In this document: one piece after another, positions 23,145 through 34,678 of the stretch
Layout of the letters: every line of letters starts with the position of its first letter
Numbering within the stretch: the stretch's first letter is position 1
NCBI GenBank assembly: GCA_028673005.1
Contig: CM054114.1
Coordinates: 17,051,516 to 17,115,515 of the forward strand
DNA from: Tanypteryx hageni
Lineage: Eukaryota > Arthropoda > Insecta > Odonata > Petaluridae
Reading direction: 5' to 3'
DNA length: 64,000 bases
Notes under the pieces: generated by a model
What the model saw: only the letters and a program-made list of their open reading frames with translations
Databases searched by the model: none
What the model was told of the DNA's origin: nothing
Made by a program: the position numbers and the translations under genes

Positions 23145-23262
23145 AAAAAAGGAAAAAGGAGAAACTTCCTTATAACCATAAAAATTAAAAGTTAAATAAA
23201 CAAATACACACCGGTATAGAGGAAATTACTTCACACCAGGGACCGAACACTCACACAATGTC
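23145..23262 (+). repeat. Dispersed repeat N, copy 1
   Basis: Shares TAACCATAAAAAT, ACACCGGT, GGAAATTACT, CACCAGGGAC and GAACACTC with 30262-30375 (same orientation) and 31395-31505 (inverse). It may be the 3' end of a retroelement. It lies inside the Merlin element, so it inserted later. Confidence 0.6.
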
Positions 23263-23610
23263 ACGCACGCACGCGCACCCACCCACACACCCACACACAA
23301 AATCAATTACATTTACGTAAATAAATCCCTTAGTCCGCTCTAAAATGATGCTTGTCGGAGCACAATTAACACGGACTATATACAAATATCACCTAGCGGC
23401 TTTTAAGGAGCCTTACCAAGCAAAATAATTCAATAAAATAATTTCAGCTACCTGTACTTAATTCGGGTAGAAACACTTAATAGCGTCCATTAAATGAAAG
23501 AATAGCCCTACCTTCGTAGCATGCCTCCTTTTTCCCATGTATTCTATGAAATATGCTTCCATAGAATCTGGTGAAATTATTTCTACCTGACCTCCTCCTT
23601 ATATCCCTCT

Positions 23611-24290
23611 TTACCACCACCCAGTAACACTCGGTATTTTAGTATGAGTCCTGGTGTCTTCTGGATTCACAAAATTCTTTGAGCGATTCACTCTATGGTG
23701 GTGATACCCCAAGGCTTCTAGCTCCGAGTATCCTCGCCACTTATCGGTCTTGAGCACCGATCCTTTGCCTACGAATCGGAAAATATCACAGTTTGGAATT
23801 CCTGTTTTTAACCAGGAATTGGAATGTGTTGCGTGTCCTCCTGTCAATTCCTCCGACTATCCATTTAGTCCTAGTCAGTCGCCCACGGTTATATTTACGA
23901 TGGGCAAAAGCGCTCTCATCAATCTCAACTATGTGTCCTGGACCTCCAATTTGAGACGAATTCCCCTCCAATCACGCGGACAAAGCTCCCTGAGACAATA
24001 TATAAGTCGCCTGATTGTCTCATGGCAATGTATCGTTTCCCTAACAGTAACAGATGTTAGATACTTCAATATCCACGCCAACGCTACTGACAGAAAAATA
24101 TCTATTCCAAGTTCCCACCAAGCAAATATGGTCCCGCTCCGATGGATATGCTCTTCCTGCAGATTTTCTTTACGCATCTTACTGCGACTCCCTTGTTTTC
24201 CCCTTTGATAAACGAAATCTTCTCTATGTAAAGCCAAACGATTGCATTTTGGAAATGTAAATGTAACTTACATTTGACCTGGTAAGATTT
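23611..24290 (-). pseudogene. Merlin (ISXO2-like DDE) transposase, frameshifted
   Basis: On the minus strand: KGVAVRCVKKICRKSISIGA (the RCxKxxCRxxxSIRxG zinc-ribbon-like start, about 24200), then IGGPGHIVEIDESAFAHRKY (first catalytic Asp in EIDES, about 23935), WIVGGIDRRTRN, VLKTDKWRGYSELEALGYHH (second Asp region) and NFVNPEDTRTHT (about 23650). These are the consecutive blocks of the ISXO2-like transposase domain. They fall in at least three frames with stops between. The last conserved Glu block (IESxW) is replaced by unrelated sequence. Confidence 0.85.
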
Positions 24291-24592
24291 TTGTGAGATG
24301 ATAAAAAGAATCAAAATTTAATTATGGCAGATAGAAGAACTCTAAAATATGACTGAAAAAACCTTTGGCTACTTTATTATAATACTTTTAAATTATTCAT
24401 GAAATATATAAATTAAAATGCTATTAAAGTGATTAGAAATGTATTTCCTCTTTTCTAGACGTCTTTATTTCAAATATAGAAAATCTAAAAATAGCGAAAT
24501 TTCCATTGTCCCGTGTTTTTTTAATGTCCCGGATTTTCTCCTTCAAAACTCATATTGTCCCGGTTGTGACGATCAGCATCTGATCACCCTAT

Positions 24593-25059
24593 TCACATGG
24601 GATCTCTCATCAGAACGTAAACTGGAACATACGCAGTGTTGCGATAAATACGGTAATAAGTTGGCTGAACTTGACCATTGATCTTTAAAATCTATTACTT
24701 TTGTAACAGCTAAGGGGCCTGCAAAAATTTAGTGTCACATATTTTTTATTTCAAGCGCAAAAATCAAGCGGGACGAAATTAAAACTCATAGTAGTCGTAA
24801 TGAGAACAAAATGGTGTCATGTCGCCTCGTGATACATAAGAGCGTTTAAATGTGGCAGAAACCGCTGGAAACAAACCCACTGGGATGGTACCTTTGAGCA
24901 AAAAATATCAACTTCGTTAATATTTGCCGTAGAAAACCGATTAAAAGACGTGCATAGTCGAGAAACTACGTACAGTGTTAAACAGAGATGCATTCTCATC
25001 AGAAATGCATTAAAAAGTTATGATTAATTCGTACGGCCAAGGACTTGAGGTCGGTGCAT
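24593..25059. other. Unidentified noncoding stretch
   Basis: No recognisable gene or repeat. Confidence 0.35.
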
Positions 25060-28000
25060 ACTAATTCCATCCAGCAGCGGTCAAAAAAAAATACTAACTC
25101 CGTCCCAGGGTTTTCGGAAGGACATACTAACTCAATCCCAGCGCGAAACTTAAGTTTCCTTCCCATTTTTCTGTCTGTAAGAAAAGTAGCTTTCTGGAAA
25201 TCCGTGTACACTATACTTGGTGATAAATTTAACCGGAGTTTAAACCATTAGGAGATTAAATATTGAAAAGCCTCACCGCCTTTATTAGGAAGCAAGAAAA
25301 ATACCAAAGGTATGCCGTGGATAGTAAAAACCTGACTTTTTAAATGTGCCACCAACAAAAATAATATCCATGCTAGCTAAAAGTTCCAAGTTCGCATTGG
25401 TCGAAAATGAGGGTGCCATTTATAAACATAAATTTCTCTTGTCGATTACTTTTTATTTCCATCGAATCTAGGGGTCTAGGACGTTTCGCCGCGGCCGTTT
25501 CGCCGCAGCCGTTTCGCCGCGAATGACCTTTCGTCGCAAGGTTTTTTTCGATATTTGTGCAAGAAAGCGTAAAATTGCAATTTTCAATTATTTGGATGTA
25601 GGATAAGTACCTACTTCAAAATCTTGTTAATGACTGGTAGGCTTAAAGATATATTTGATCTCGGAAACATGGTTTATAGGGACCAAATTTATGAACAAGC
25701 ATAATATGAAGAAATAGATCTTCCGTTACAACTTAAATATCACCGATTTAATACAAGGTATATCCGATACGATCACTTCGAAGGAATATGCTAGATCGAC
25801 TGTCGTGCCGAGATTCCTTATTCCTTCCTTCCTACCATAATAACATAAATAACTGAAAGATAACGTCATGATGAGTTGACAGAAAAATTTAATTACGAGT
25901 TACCCATTAGAATAAGAAGTCAGATATATTTAACTTTTAAAATCACAATAAGAATTTTACCTTGTTTATCACACCCATCGTTTACCTTCACTTTCCCTCC
26001 CCCATTTTAGTGCTTTTCGTCACTGCTGAAAAGCACTATTATCTTCGTGGATGTCCGTCCGTCAGGCCGTGCGCGTATATCAGGAAAGAACTGGCACCGA
26101 TTTCAACCAAATTTGGTACCTAGAATTTTCACATAAGTACATGACCAAAATGACATATTTGGACCGGATCGACCAAGCATGGGTGCCACAATTGCAAAGT
26201 TAAACATTTCGGTAATTCGAACTTTCGAATGAATTGGCTAAACCGATTTGAACGAAATTCTGTATTAAAGAGGCGTGCAACATCAAATAACAAAATCAAG
26301 ATTTTTGGATAGATAGAGTGAGCAGGGCTGCCACAATACAAGGAATAAAAAAATCTTTTACACGTATTTGTCTTTAACTGACCGCATCAGTTTCAACCAA
26401 ATTTAATATTTATAATATCCACATATATACAAAACTACATTAGCATATTTAAACCGAATCAGCCAAACAGGTGCCACAATTACAAATTAAACTTTCTGTA
26501 ATTAAGGATTTGGCAGGAATTGGCTGAATGGATTTCAATTAAACTTTATATATATATATATGATTTTACAACATACCATAACATACAAACGAAAGTTCTT
26601 TGAGATACGTTTAGCCAATACCTTCCAAATTCATACTTACAGAAAAAATCTTACCTTGATATTGTGGTATCCCTGTTTAGTCGACATGGCTGAAATATAA
26701 TATTTTGGTTATTTATTTATATGAAGATTATATATTCCATAATTTGTTAAAATCCATGAAGTCAATTCACTAGAAATACGTGTAAAAATATTATTTAACC
26801 TTTTATTGTTGTTGCCATGCTCTTGAGCTCCGCTTTAATTTTCTTGATTTCGTTATGTTATATTGTAAACTTCTTATATAAAAAATTAATTGAAATCCTT
26901 TTAGCCAACTACTTCCAAATCCTTAATAATTGAAAGAGTTTAATTTGTAATTGTGACTCTCCTGTTTGGCTTATTCAGTTTAATACGCTAACATGTTTTT
27001 TATATGTTTATATTGTAAATGTTAAATTTGGTTAAAATTGATGTAGACAGTTCAACACAAATACCTGTAAAAAGAAAATTATTTTGTTCCTTGTATTATG
27101 GCAGCCCTGTTTTCTATAACTATACAAAAATATTTATTTGTCATATTATGTTGCATGCCTCTTTAAAAAAAAATTTCTTTGTAATCGGTTAAGTTAAATC
27201 CATCCAAATTCATAACTACCGAAATGTATAACTTTGCAATTGTGGCCCCCCTGAGTTGGCCCAAACATGTTATTTTGGTCATTAATTTATGTCAGTATTC
27301 TATGTACCAAATTTGGTTGAAATCGATTTATCCGATTCTTCCCTGATATATGCGTACGGACGGACGGACATCACTTAGATAATAGTGCTTTTCAGCAATG
27401 ACGAAAAGCACTAATAAAATTCATGGCTTTGGACGAGAATGCGTAGAATCCAATTCCGTTCAATACCGTCATTAAGAGTTTAATTTGTTATTATGGCGCA
27501 CCCGTATGTCTGATCTGAAACAAATATGCCGTTATGGCCGCTATGGTTTTGAATATATTTATATCCTATAAATATTAAATATCGTTGAAAGTTATGCAAA
27601 ACGTAAAGAATTTTATTCCTTGTTTGTGCAGTCATGAATTTTATATCTATAAAACACGTCTTGATTTCATTTTAATGTGTTGCGCACCTCCTTCATACAA
27701 AATTTCTGTGGCATCCGTTTGACCAGACCTAAATAAATTCATGAAAACAAAAAAAAATAATTTGCAGTAGTGGCATCACTGCTGCTTTGATGCCGTCTTC
27801 ATATAACACTTATTCACCTATTTTTTAGAAGATTATATTTAACAAATTTAGTTGAAACTGGTTCGGCTAATCTATTCCGGAATCATGAAAACAAATGTTT
27901 CAAGTTGCAATATACACTTCTGCTGGATAGTTTACGCACAAAATCCAAACACCTACTGTATTTATGTGAAGATTCTATATACCAAATTTCCTTGAAATCG

Positions 28001-28160
28001 ATTCAGCCTATTCTTTCCATTACACTAAAAATTCATTAACGACGGCGGCGAACCGTATCTCGCGGCGAAACGTCTCATTCCATGAATCTAGTGCCTGTGC
28101 GTGGGACAGAGTTACCATGGGCCTCTAACAACCGCGGGACTGAGCTAGTATGCGACATTT
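25060..28160. mobile_element. Nested inverted-repeat region
   Basis: Outer layer: three diverged CATACTAACTCMRTCCCAG units at 25063-25145, with the reverse form (GGGACTGAGCTAGTATG, GGGACAGAGTTACCATG) at 28103-28153. Middle layer: ACGTTTCGCCGCG-type repeats at 25485-25545 opposed by CGCGGCGAAACGTCTC at 28058-28073. Inner layer: the foldback element at 26007-27414. No coding sequence is recognised. Confidence 0.55.
26007..27414. mobile_element. Foldback element with 38-bp TIR and internal subrepeats
   Basis: The two ends carry TTAGTGCTTTTCGTCA, a TGCTGAAAAGCACTATTATC continuation, and GTCCGTCCGTC, in inverse orientation. The terminal 38 bp itself forms a small hairpin (AGTGCTTTTC / GAAAAGCACT). 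Inside, about 230-bp units built on CAACCAAATTTGGTA, GGTGCCACAATTRCAAA and GCCAATTC repeat on the left half and appear reverse-complemented on the right half. The whole element is therefore a large imperfect hairpin. No transposase frame. Confidence 0.7.
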
Positions 28161-28679
28161 TCGAATAACAACATCCCGGGACTTTTAACTAAATAATTTA
28201 ATAACTTTATCTGAATTGCGCTCGCGCATTCCGTATTAACACTCTTCAAAATTTCTGGTGTAATATGTGATGTCCACTGAGCATTTACAACACACAAGAC
28301 ATCAGTATTTACAGTTGCTTGATGGTTGGTTCTGTGTGCACTTGTCGCTGTTTATGTAGGTCAAAATATAGAGTGAACTTTATTTAAAATATATTTTCCC
28401 TTTAAATAAAATAGATAATGACTGATAACCGGCAGTCAGAGAAGAAAAAGAGGAAAATCTAAACTCTTGAGGTTAAATTAAATGTTTAATTTCAGGACAC
28501 ATGCCTTCGTCCCAGCATTTCGCTCATTAAATTAAAATATGTTTGAATTCCTTTCGTGCTTTGTATTTTATGTTTATTGCTCCCTATTCGGTTGTTCAGT
28601 TTTTTTTAATGCAATACCAAAATATTTGAATTCTTCCTGTATTTGGTCTCATTCCTCGTTCTTTTATTTATCAAGACCA
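28161..28679. other. Noncoding stretch, nothing recognised
   Basis: AT-rich sequence between two transposon remnants. Confidence 0.35.
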
Positions 28680-30261
28680 CAGGGGTTTTGAAACTTTTTT
28701 CTCTGCGGCCCTGTAAAATATGAACATATATGTTGCGGCCCACAAAAATTTTTATTCATAAATTGCTACATATAAATTAATAATTAGTTAACCAGCGACA
28801 GAAAATAGCGTAAATTAATTAAATCTTTCGTACATAGAGTACAAAAGTAACATTTCACACATAGAATATATATGCGCTGCTTTTAAACCAGAAATACAGA
28901 GCTGAATTTACATCTTAACAAGATGTCCAAACCAGGACTAATGCAGGCTGGTTTTCCAAAGTTTACATCCCTAATTGATTACTTATAATGGCAGGAAATG
29001 TTTCACTATGTGTTAGTCATTCCAAGGAATTCCCATGGCATAAATACCATTTGCAATTCATAGTTTATCAATGATAGAGAAAAATTGCAAAAACAAATTA
29101 ATAGAGTATTATCAGGTTTAAAATACTAAAAGCAATGTCAAAATCTCTTTCTGACATTATAGTAGTATTTTGCATGTATTATTTTAAATAAACTAATGTA
29201 ATTAACGCTACAGTTTATACTCTAACATGTATGGATTAAGTGTCCATTGCTGAATGGTAGTCGAGCGGAAAAGAAAATAATTCATTTGTTCACTCGTCTA
29301 TGCTCAAGCCGAGTTCGGTAATAGTCGTCTCCATGGCAACAATCCGATAAAATGCGATTTAAAATGCAAAAGCGGCACGTTTTGGTAGACTTTCGAGAAA
29401 ATATGATCAATTACCAAATTTCTGTGATAAGAATTAGAATTTACATTCTTTTCCCCTTAGAACAGTACAAATCTCGCTCCGATATCACAATTTTAAGATA
29501 TTTTAAAGTTTTAGGTAAAACAAATCCTTTGGAAACCAGTCTAGAAATTAATCAGCATGTCATACAATACAATATAATGAAACTGGAAAATGGAATCATC
29601 CAAGAAGCGAGCGCAATTTAATAACAGAAAAACTTAATAATTAGTTCCTTTTCCAAATAGAATTTCCGCTGATTTTATTTGGAACTCATTAGATATTAAT
29701 TAAAAACTATTTTACTGCCTTATTACCACACTATTTACGCCAATAAATTATTTTAAAGCTGAAGCGCACAAATATGCAAGACATTTCTTTCAATGCCTTG
29801 ATATTACTAGGCAGATTGAAATGATCGATAGCTACTCTGTATAATAAAATAATCCTTATGTTTCTTTATATATATATATATATAAATTTTTAATCGAAAA
29901 AGTATTTATACAACGCTATTCGAAAATGAGTTACGCCAGTAAAATAACAATCCTGTTTATCTTATTGCAAAGTAGAGTTGGAAATTACATGATGGCAAAA
30001 ATCATCTGGCAAATATGGTAGAATATAAAGAATTATTACATGGATTTCAGATAGTTTTCCATTCTTGTCATCAAAGGAAAGAAATATACTGACAAATCAC
30101 TTTCCTTTCTCTTTTCACACGAGTAATCTTACTATGGTATTAGTTTGATGACATCCCAAAAAATTGATTTTAAGACTTTCACCTTACAGTCGTAACTAAA
30201 GAAAGGCAATGCAGGAGTTTTGGGTAAAAGAGAAGCAGTAAAGATTGGTAGTAATGAAAAA

Positions 30262-30375
30262 TGGAGAAACCTCCTAATAACCATAAAAATAGTAAAAAGG
30301 GACTGCTCACACGCCGGTTTAAGGGAAATTACTCTGCGCCAGGGGCCTAACACTCCTGCAGTCACACTCTCTGGG
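30262..30375 (+). repeat. Dispersed repeat N, copy 2
   Basis: Same orientation as 23145-23262. With 31395-31505 it forms an inverted pair flanking the PLE remnant. Confidence 0.65.
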
Positions 30376-30559
30376 TTCCAATTGGAAACTAATTGTGTTT
30401 TTGTTCAAAGAAGTTCATGAATAAATTGGCCAAAAGGTGAAAGTTGATTCCCAATGGCTGCCCAATCCTGATGTTTGTAAATGTTTTTATAGAATAGGAA
30501 AAAAGTTTGTCCCATGCAGAATTTAGAAGAGTTAATTTATTCAATGGATGTCGGGGGAA

Positions 30560-31330
30560 GCGAGAAAACTAAGTGTAGTATTTATTGGGATGCTAGGAAA
30601 GAGAGACGTGACATCAAAAGAATCTAACGCTTGGGAATCACTAAGTATTACATTTTTGGCAGTGTCAATGAATCTTCAGGTTTTTAAATTCGTCAACTAT
30701 CCATTTATAAAGGAGATAAGTGTGGAAATCAATATATGAAGCAATAGGTCTCAGAAATTCCGGGTTTGTGAACTTAAGGTAAACAATGTGACATTGAAAT
30801 GGTAGGATTTGAAACCGTAATCTTATAATGTAAGACCTCTTCTGAGTTGTAGGCAGTTTTTTCTTTTATGGTGTCCTTGGTAGAAAAAATCATTTGATTA
30901 AAAGAATTTCTGTTGAGAAGTGAATAAGGTCCGTTTTCAAATAATTGTTCAACTTTATCAAAATAATCTTGCTGATTCATGACACGATGCCAACGGAATT
31001 TCCTTTATTGGCTTTTAAATAAAAAGTCTTTTAATTTTAAAAGTTTGATGAGTTTGTAATCGGGACTGGGAAGGTGATTTGTAGTGTTGTTTTTTATATT
31101 ATATTCCAGTTGTATTGTTCAAGCAGCTCTTACGTGATTTATGGTAGTATCATCAAGGTTTTTAATGGATTATTCAATGCCTATAATATTATCTAAATAA
31201 GGTTCTATGTAAAGGAGACAAAAGTTAAATTCTTTGCTCAAAAGATTGGGTTCTTGTTTAGTAAATGTTTCTTCAGACATGTTATTGTCAATATCGATGT
31301 CATCAAAGTGTTTCATGTGCTCACTAAATT
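30560..31330 (-). pseudogene. Penelope-like element, N-terminal region remnant
   Basis: The minus strand has NLLSKEFNFCLL followed by a helix-forming region (IEPYLDNIIGIE), then QDYFDKVEQLFENGPYSLLN, and then VHKPGISETYCFIY. These match by eye the PLE order LLSKGLNFxxxP, a linker helix, and KIHKPxxPLRPIV at the start of the RT. Several stops interrupt it. The RT catalytic part is not preserved here. A different PLE fragment with the catalytic YVDD is in the palindrome arms. Confidence 0.55.
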
Positions 31331-31394
31331 ATTTTATGTTTTGTGCGTGTGTGAGAAAAAGCCTCTGGCATGGAGTAGTTTCCCATAAACCCGG

Positions 31395-31505
31395 AGTGTG
31401 TCTGAGATAGCGTGTGCTAGGTCCCTGGCGTGGAGTAATTTCTCCTCAACCGGCGTGTGTTTTTCCTTTTTATTATTTTTATGGTTATTGGGAGATTTCT
31501 CCGTT
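31395..31505 (-). repeat. Dispersed repeat N, copy 3 (inverted)
   Basis: Reverse complement shows GGAGAAATCTCCCAATAACC, ACGCCGGTTGAGG and CACGCCAGGGACC as in copies 1 and 2. A partial second unit follows at 31345-31394. Confidence 0.65.
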
Positions 31506-32375
31506 TTGAATTAGTTGTAATTAACAATAGGATTGGTTTCCGGAAATATAACTTCAACAAAATTTATCCTCAGATATAAGATTATCGAGAATGAAACTTC
31601 GTAAAATACGCTTTGCATTTTCCAGGAAAATAATTCGTGAGGAAGCAGATGGTGCTCCTTTGCTGCACGAGGGTGCTGCAGTAGGTCAGTTTTTGAGAAA
31701 GGGGTAGAACAATGACAAGTGCTCTAACAGCGGGAATGGGTGGGAAATTTTGTAAGGATGGTATTCGACTGATTTGGTAATAACCTTTTACCCATCAAGG
31801 AACTATAAGTTTTGTGGGTAAGGTCCTTGCGGCCCATTTTCAACATTTTGCGGCTCATACTTTGAAAATTCTGCTCTAACCCCATTAAAGCTCATATCCC
31901 ACATGAGATCAACATAAGTTCCGTAAAATGCAGTATGATCTTCATTTATATTCAAGTTTTATTGTGCAATTTAAATATAATTGCAATGCAAATTATGACC
32001 TATTATACGTTACGTAATATGGTTAACAAATAATACATTGGTGTTATATTTGTAAAATATTACCATTTTCATTTCCATTAACAGAATCTCAGGAACGAAT
32101 TAAAAACTTCATTTTTATGGATGTACGTGGTCCGAATAGCGCTGTTTCAGTTAGCGCCTGATTTTCCTGGCACCAATTAAGGGCGTCAAGTGGGTGTAGT
32201 TTGATATAGCATTGCTGGCTGAACAGTAGGAACAAGAAATGAGAATTGTGCCGAGTTATGTTTATTAGTATTTAGTTTAACAATTTTGATTTTTCATAGA
32301 GCTTTGCAGAATCTAAAAATAAGTTAATATTTAGCAATTCATTCCTTAATTGATTTATTCTGGCATTTATTTCAG

Positions 32376-32807
32376 GTGCAGGAGAGAGCTAGGGTTGGTG
32401 AGGAGGTGGCAGAGGAGGAGGGGTTGGAGGGTGTGAAGGACGTGGAGGGTGTGGAGGATGAGGAGGGTGTGGAGGATGTGGTGGATGTGGACGATGTGGA
32501 GGGTGTGGATGGTGTGGAAGATGTGGAGAATGTGGAGGGTGTGGAGGATGTGGAGGTTGTGGATGGGGTGGTTGGTGTGGAGGGTGTGGAGAATGTGAAT
32601 GTGGTGGAGGGTGTGGACGATGTGGAGCATGTGGATGATGTGGAGGTTGTGGATGGTGTGGAGGGTGTGGATGGGGTGGAGGGTGTGGATGGTGTGCAGG
32701 GTGTGGAGAGGGTGGAGGGAAGGAGGGTGTGGAGGAGTTTTCGGGGATGGGGATGGTGGGAGTTGGAGGTAGAGGAGGAATTTGATGGAGTGGAGAGAGG
32801 GGAGTGA
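32376..32807 (+). CDS. Candidate terminal exon: acidic V/E/D/G repeat
   Basis: Acceptor TGGCATTTATTTCAG at 32361-32375, then an in-phase (phase 0) open frame of 143 codons ending at TGA 32805-32807. It begins VQERARVGEEVAEEEGLEGV and continues as VEGVEDV/VDGVEGV repeats. Joined to 19486-19542 it keeps the frame. The repeat is encoded by a minisatellite, so the open frame could exist without selection. An internal GTAGAG at 32769 is also in phase 0 and could act as a donor to later exons, such as those in the palindrome arm. The complementary strand is also open (HTLHTIH repeats) only because of the minisatellite. Confidence 0.4.
   Translation: MQERARVGEEVAEEEGLEGVKDVEGVEDEEGVEDVVDVDDVEGVDGVEDVENVEGVEDVEVVDGVVGVEGVENVNVVEGVDDVEHVDDVEVVDGVEGVDGVEGVDGVQGVERVEGRRVWRSFRGWGWWELEVEEEFDGVERGE
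32435..32730 (+). repeat. GTGGAG-based coding minisatellite
   Basis: Units built on GGTGTGGAGGATGTGGAG repeat about 16 times with GAT/GGG/GAA variation. The repeat is strongly purine-rich on the plus strand, with period 9 and higher-order 18. All changes keep the V-[E/D]-[G/D] pattern. Confidence 0.9.
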
Positions 32808-33960
32808 GAGAAGGGATTGGGGAGTGTGAGGCAATATGGATGATGAAGATGCCCTACCAGGTCATTGGTTCGGAGAATTATGATGGAGCCTTTTGAGGTT
32901 AGTTATCACATTGCCATGAGTTTATATCCTGCAGTACAAAATGATATAATGGATTAAATAGCTAATTAAACCAGACAACTTTTACGAATCAATCAGTTTT
33001 ATACTTTCCAAACATGATTACATAAGAAAGTTTTTAGTTTGATATACCTAGCTTCATTGGCTGAATGACCGGAGATACAAGTAGCATTCTCTTATCCAAT
33101 AGATCTTCAGCTACTGGGTCTGTAATTGTGTTTGTGTTGATGCATTTTTATGTTCAGAATCTAAGTAAATGATGTTATATATTTTAAGGATAAAAGAAAC
33201 ATTGTTTGTGAAACAGTGGTTTAACGCAATCAGAGTTGGGAGTTTCATTGGCATAAGCAATTAATGGAGTCACTGAAAATCACTAATTTTGGAAAATAGG
33301 CTCAGGAAGAAACAATCCAAACTGGTTTCTTTAGATTGCATGAGGCAACGAACACAACCACGATTTTCTTTATCGGTATCATTGATAGAATACGTGTCAA
33401 TTCCCACGTTAACTACAAAGAAAATTGAACTTTTGTACATCATTCCTAGATTGAAATTAAATTTCGAAATAAGTTTTTATTTGACCGAAGCGAACGTAAA
33501 TAATAACCTCAAATGGTGCTACGAATATGATAATAATTGGATTTTTTCTAGCTCACTTTGTAATATTGAAACTGATCTAATTATCACTTCATTAGAGTAC
33601 AAGTAATAGATATGGCAAACAGATACATATGTGGAGATAACAATTCTTTCTGAATGATCTTAAAGGACCTGAAAAACTGTTGGGACCTATTACCTGAAAA
33701 ATAGAAAATAATAATTGGAAAAGGTGATAAAAATATTTTGATAATCCAATTCCCAACCTCGAAATCATAAAATGTTATATGAATGATGTATTATCAACGT
33801 TTCAGATTTTCTGAGATTGAAATGGGGCACAAAAAGTGTGATAACAGAGGAAAAATATGGCTTCAACTTGTTTCCTTGTGATTACATTTCATTAGATAAG
33901 GTGCCGAGGGTGAACGAGGTGGAAAAGTCCTAGAAAATAAAGGGACTAAGGAAAACGTAT
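32808..33960. other. AT-rich stretch before the giant palindrome
   Basis: It contains a 105-codon open frame (33289-33606) with an atypical TTG start that I cannot assign. No repeats match elsewhere in the window. It ends where pairing with the right arm would leave the window (33961 pairs with 64000). Confidence 0.4.
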
Positions 33961-34188
33961 CGATTTCAAGATACGAAAAATGCCCAATCTTTTTCTCTTT
34001 TCGTTATTTTTATTCTCTTATCTTGTTTAAAATATATTCTTTCGGGAAAAGGAATTGTTACAATATAATTGGCAGATAAAATATATATGCATTAGCCACT
34101 GAAATAAAAATAATACAATCATTCTGATTTCTATATATAAAAGTCTGATTCCATATAATAGATATCATCTATTTTTGGTGAATTACCA

Positions 34189-34220
34189 CTGATGAAGGCT
34201 GCTTTGTAGCCAAAATGCGC
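34189..34220 (+). other. PLE-type CTGATGA...GCCAAAA hairpin, left arm
   Basis: CTGATGA, then a stem GGC...GCC, then AAAATGCGC. This resembles the hammerhead-like CTGATGA-stem-GAAA cores found in Penelope-like elements, with GCCGAAA changed to GCCAAAA (a CpG-type transition) and one extra base before the stem. A PLE RT fragment lies in the same orientation 1.8 kb downstream. The counterpart is at 63741-63772 on the minus strand. Confidence 0.35.
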
Positions 34221-34678
34221 ATCTGATTTTTCAAACCTAGTTGTGGCTATTGAAGATACCTCAGACAAGCATTTTTAAAGGCTTGTTCTTGAATGCTCGG
34301 ATCTGACCCGTAAATTTCAATAGACCTTGGGCACAATACTAGGATTTAGCAAGGCCAGTAGTAAACTTACCTGCAAATACCAATTACTTTCCACCATTAA
34401 CTTAGCTTGTACTCTTACGAGCTTTCTATAATGGTTTATATTAGATTTAGTTATTATGTTGTTTGTACCTATGATGACGAGTAAAAGCATGCATACATAA
34501 ACGAATGGATTTTGGACTCGTAATGAAAAACAAGATGGAAAATTATACTCCATAAATGGAATACACAGAGATTTCAAAAGCGTTCTTTATGGGAAATAGG
34601 TATGAAACGGTATCAAAAGATTGGGCACTCTCGAATTTTTATCTCCGAAACTATAACTCGTTAATATGTAATCCTGAG

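Larger units (their letters stand above)
22714..24592 (-). mobile_element. Merlin-type DNA transposon with long terminal inverted repeats
   Basis: About 320 bp at the left (22714-23040) is inversely repeated at the right (24240-24560). Shared landmarks are AGTTTTGAAG, AAAATCCGGGAC, TTTCTATATTTGAAATAAA, TTCTTCTATCTGCC and CAAATGTAAGTTA. The right terminus continues to GCATCTGATCACCCT, while the left terminus is decayed. The enclosed transposase remnant is of the IS1016/ISXO2 type that defines Merlin. A dispersed repeat (23145-23262) and a CA-rich simple repeat (23262-23300) lie inside. Confidence 0.75.
28680..31873. mobile_element. Candidate hAT-type element bounded by CAG...GCGGCCC ends
   Basis: The left end CAGGGGTTTTGAAACTTTTT is followed by TGCGGCCC. 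The right end, reversed, is CAGAATTTTCAAAGTATGAG followed by GCCGCAAAAT and GGGCCGC. Ends of this form are common in hAT elements. An 8-bp target duplication is not evident (CAAGACCA versus CTCTAACC). The interior holds a PLE remnant and two copies of repeat N, so it is composite. The 89-codon frame at 29352 is unsupported. Confidence 0.4.

Noticed and set aside
23750..24260. Long plus-strand frames over the Merlin transposase
   Set aside because: Shadows of the minus-strand transposase blocks.
29352..29621. 89-codon plus-strand frame
   Set aside because: Unrecognised and surrounded by transposon remnants; likely chance.
32367..32834. 155-codon minus-strand frame rich in HTLHTIH repeats
   Set aside because: It is the complement of the minisatellite. 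The plus strand has the acceptor and the phase match.
33289..33606. 105-codon frame with TTG start
   Set aside because: No family resemblance, AT-driven composition and no splice or promoter context.
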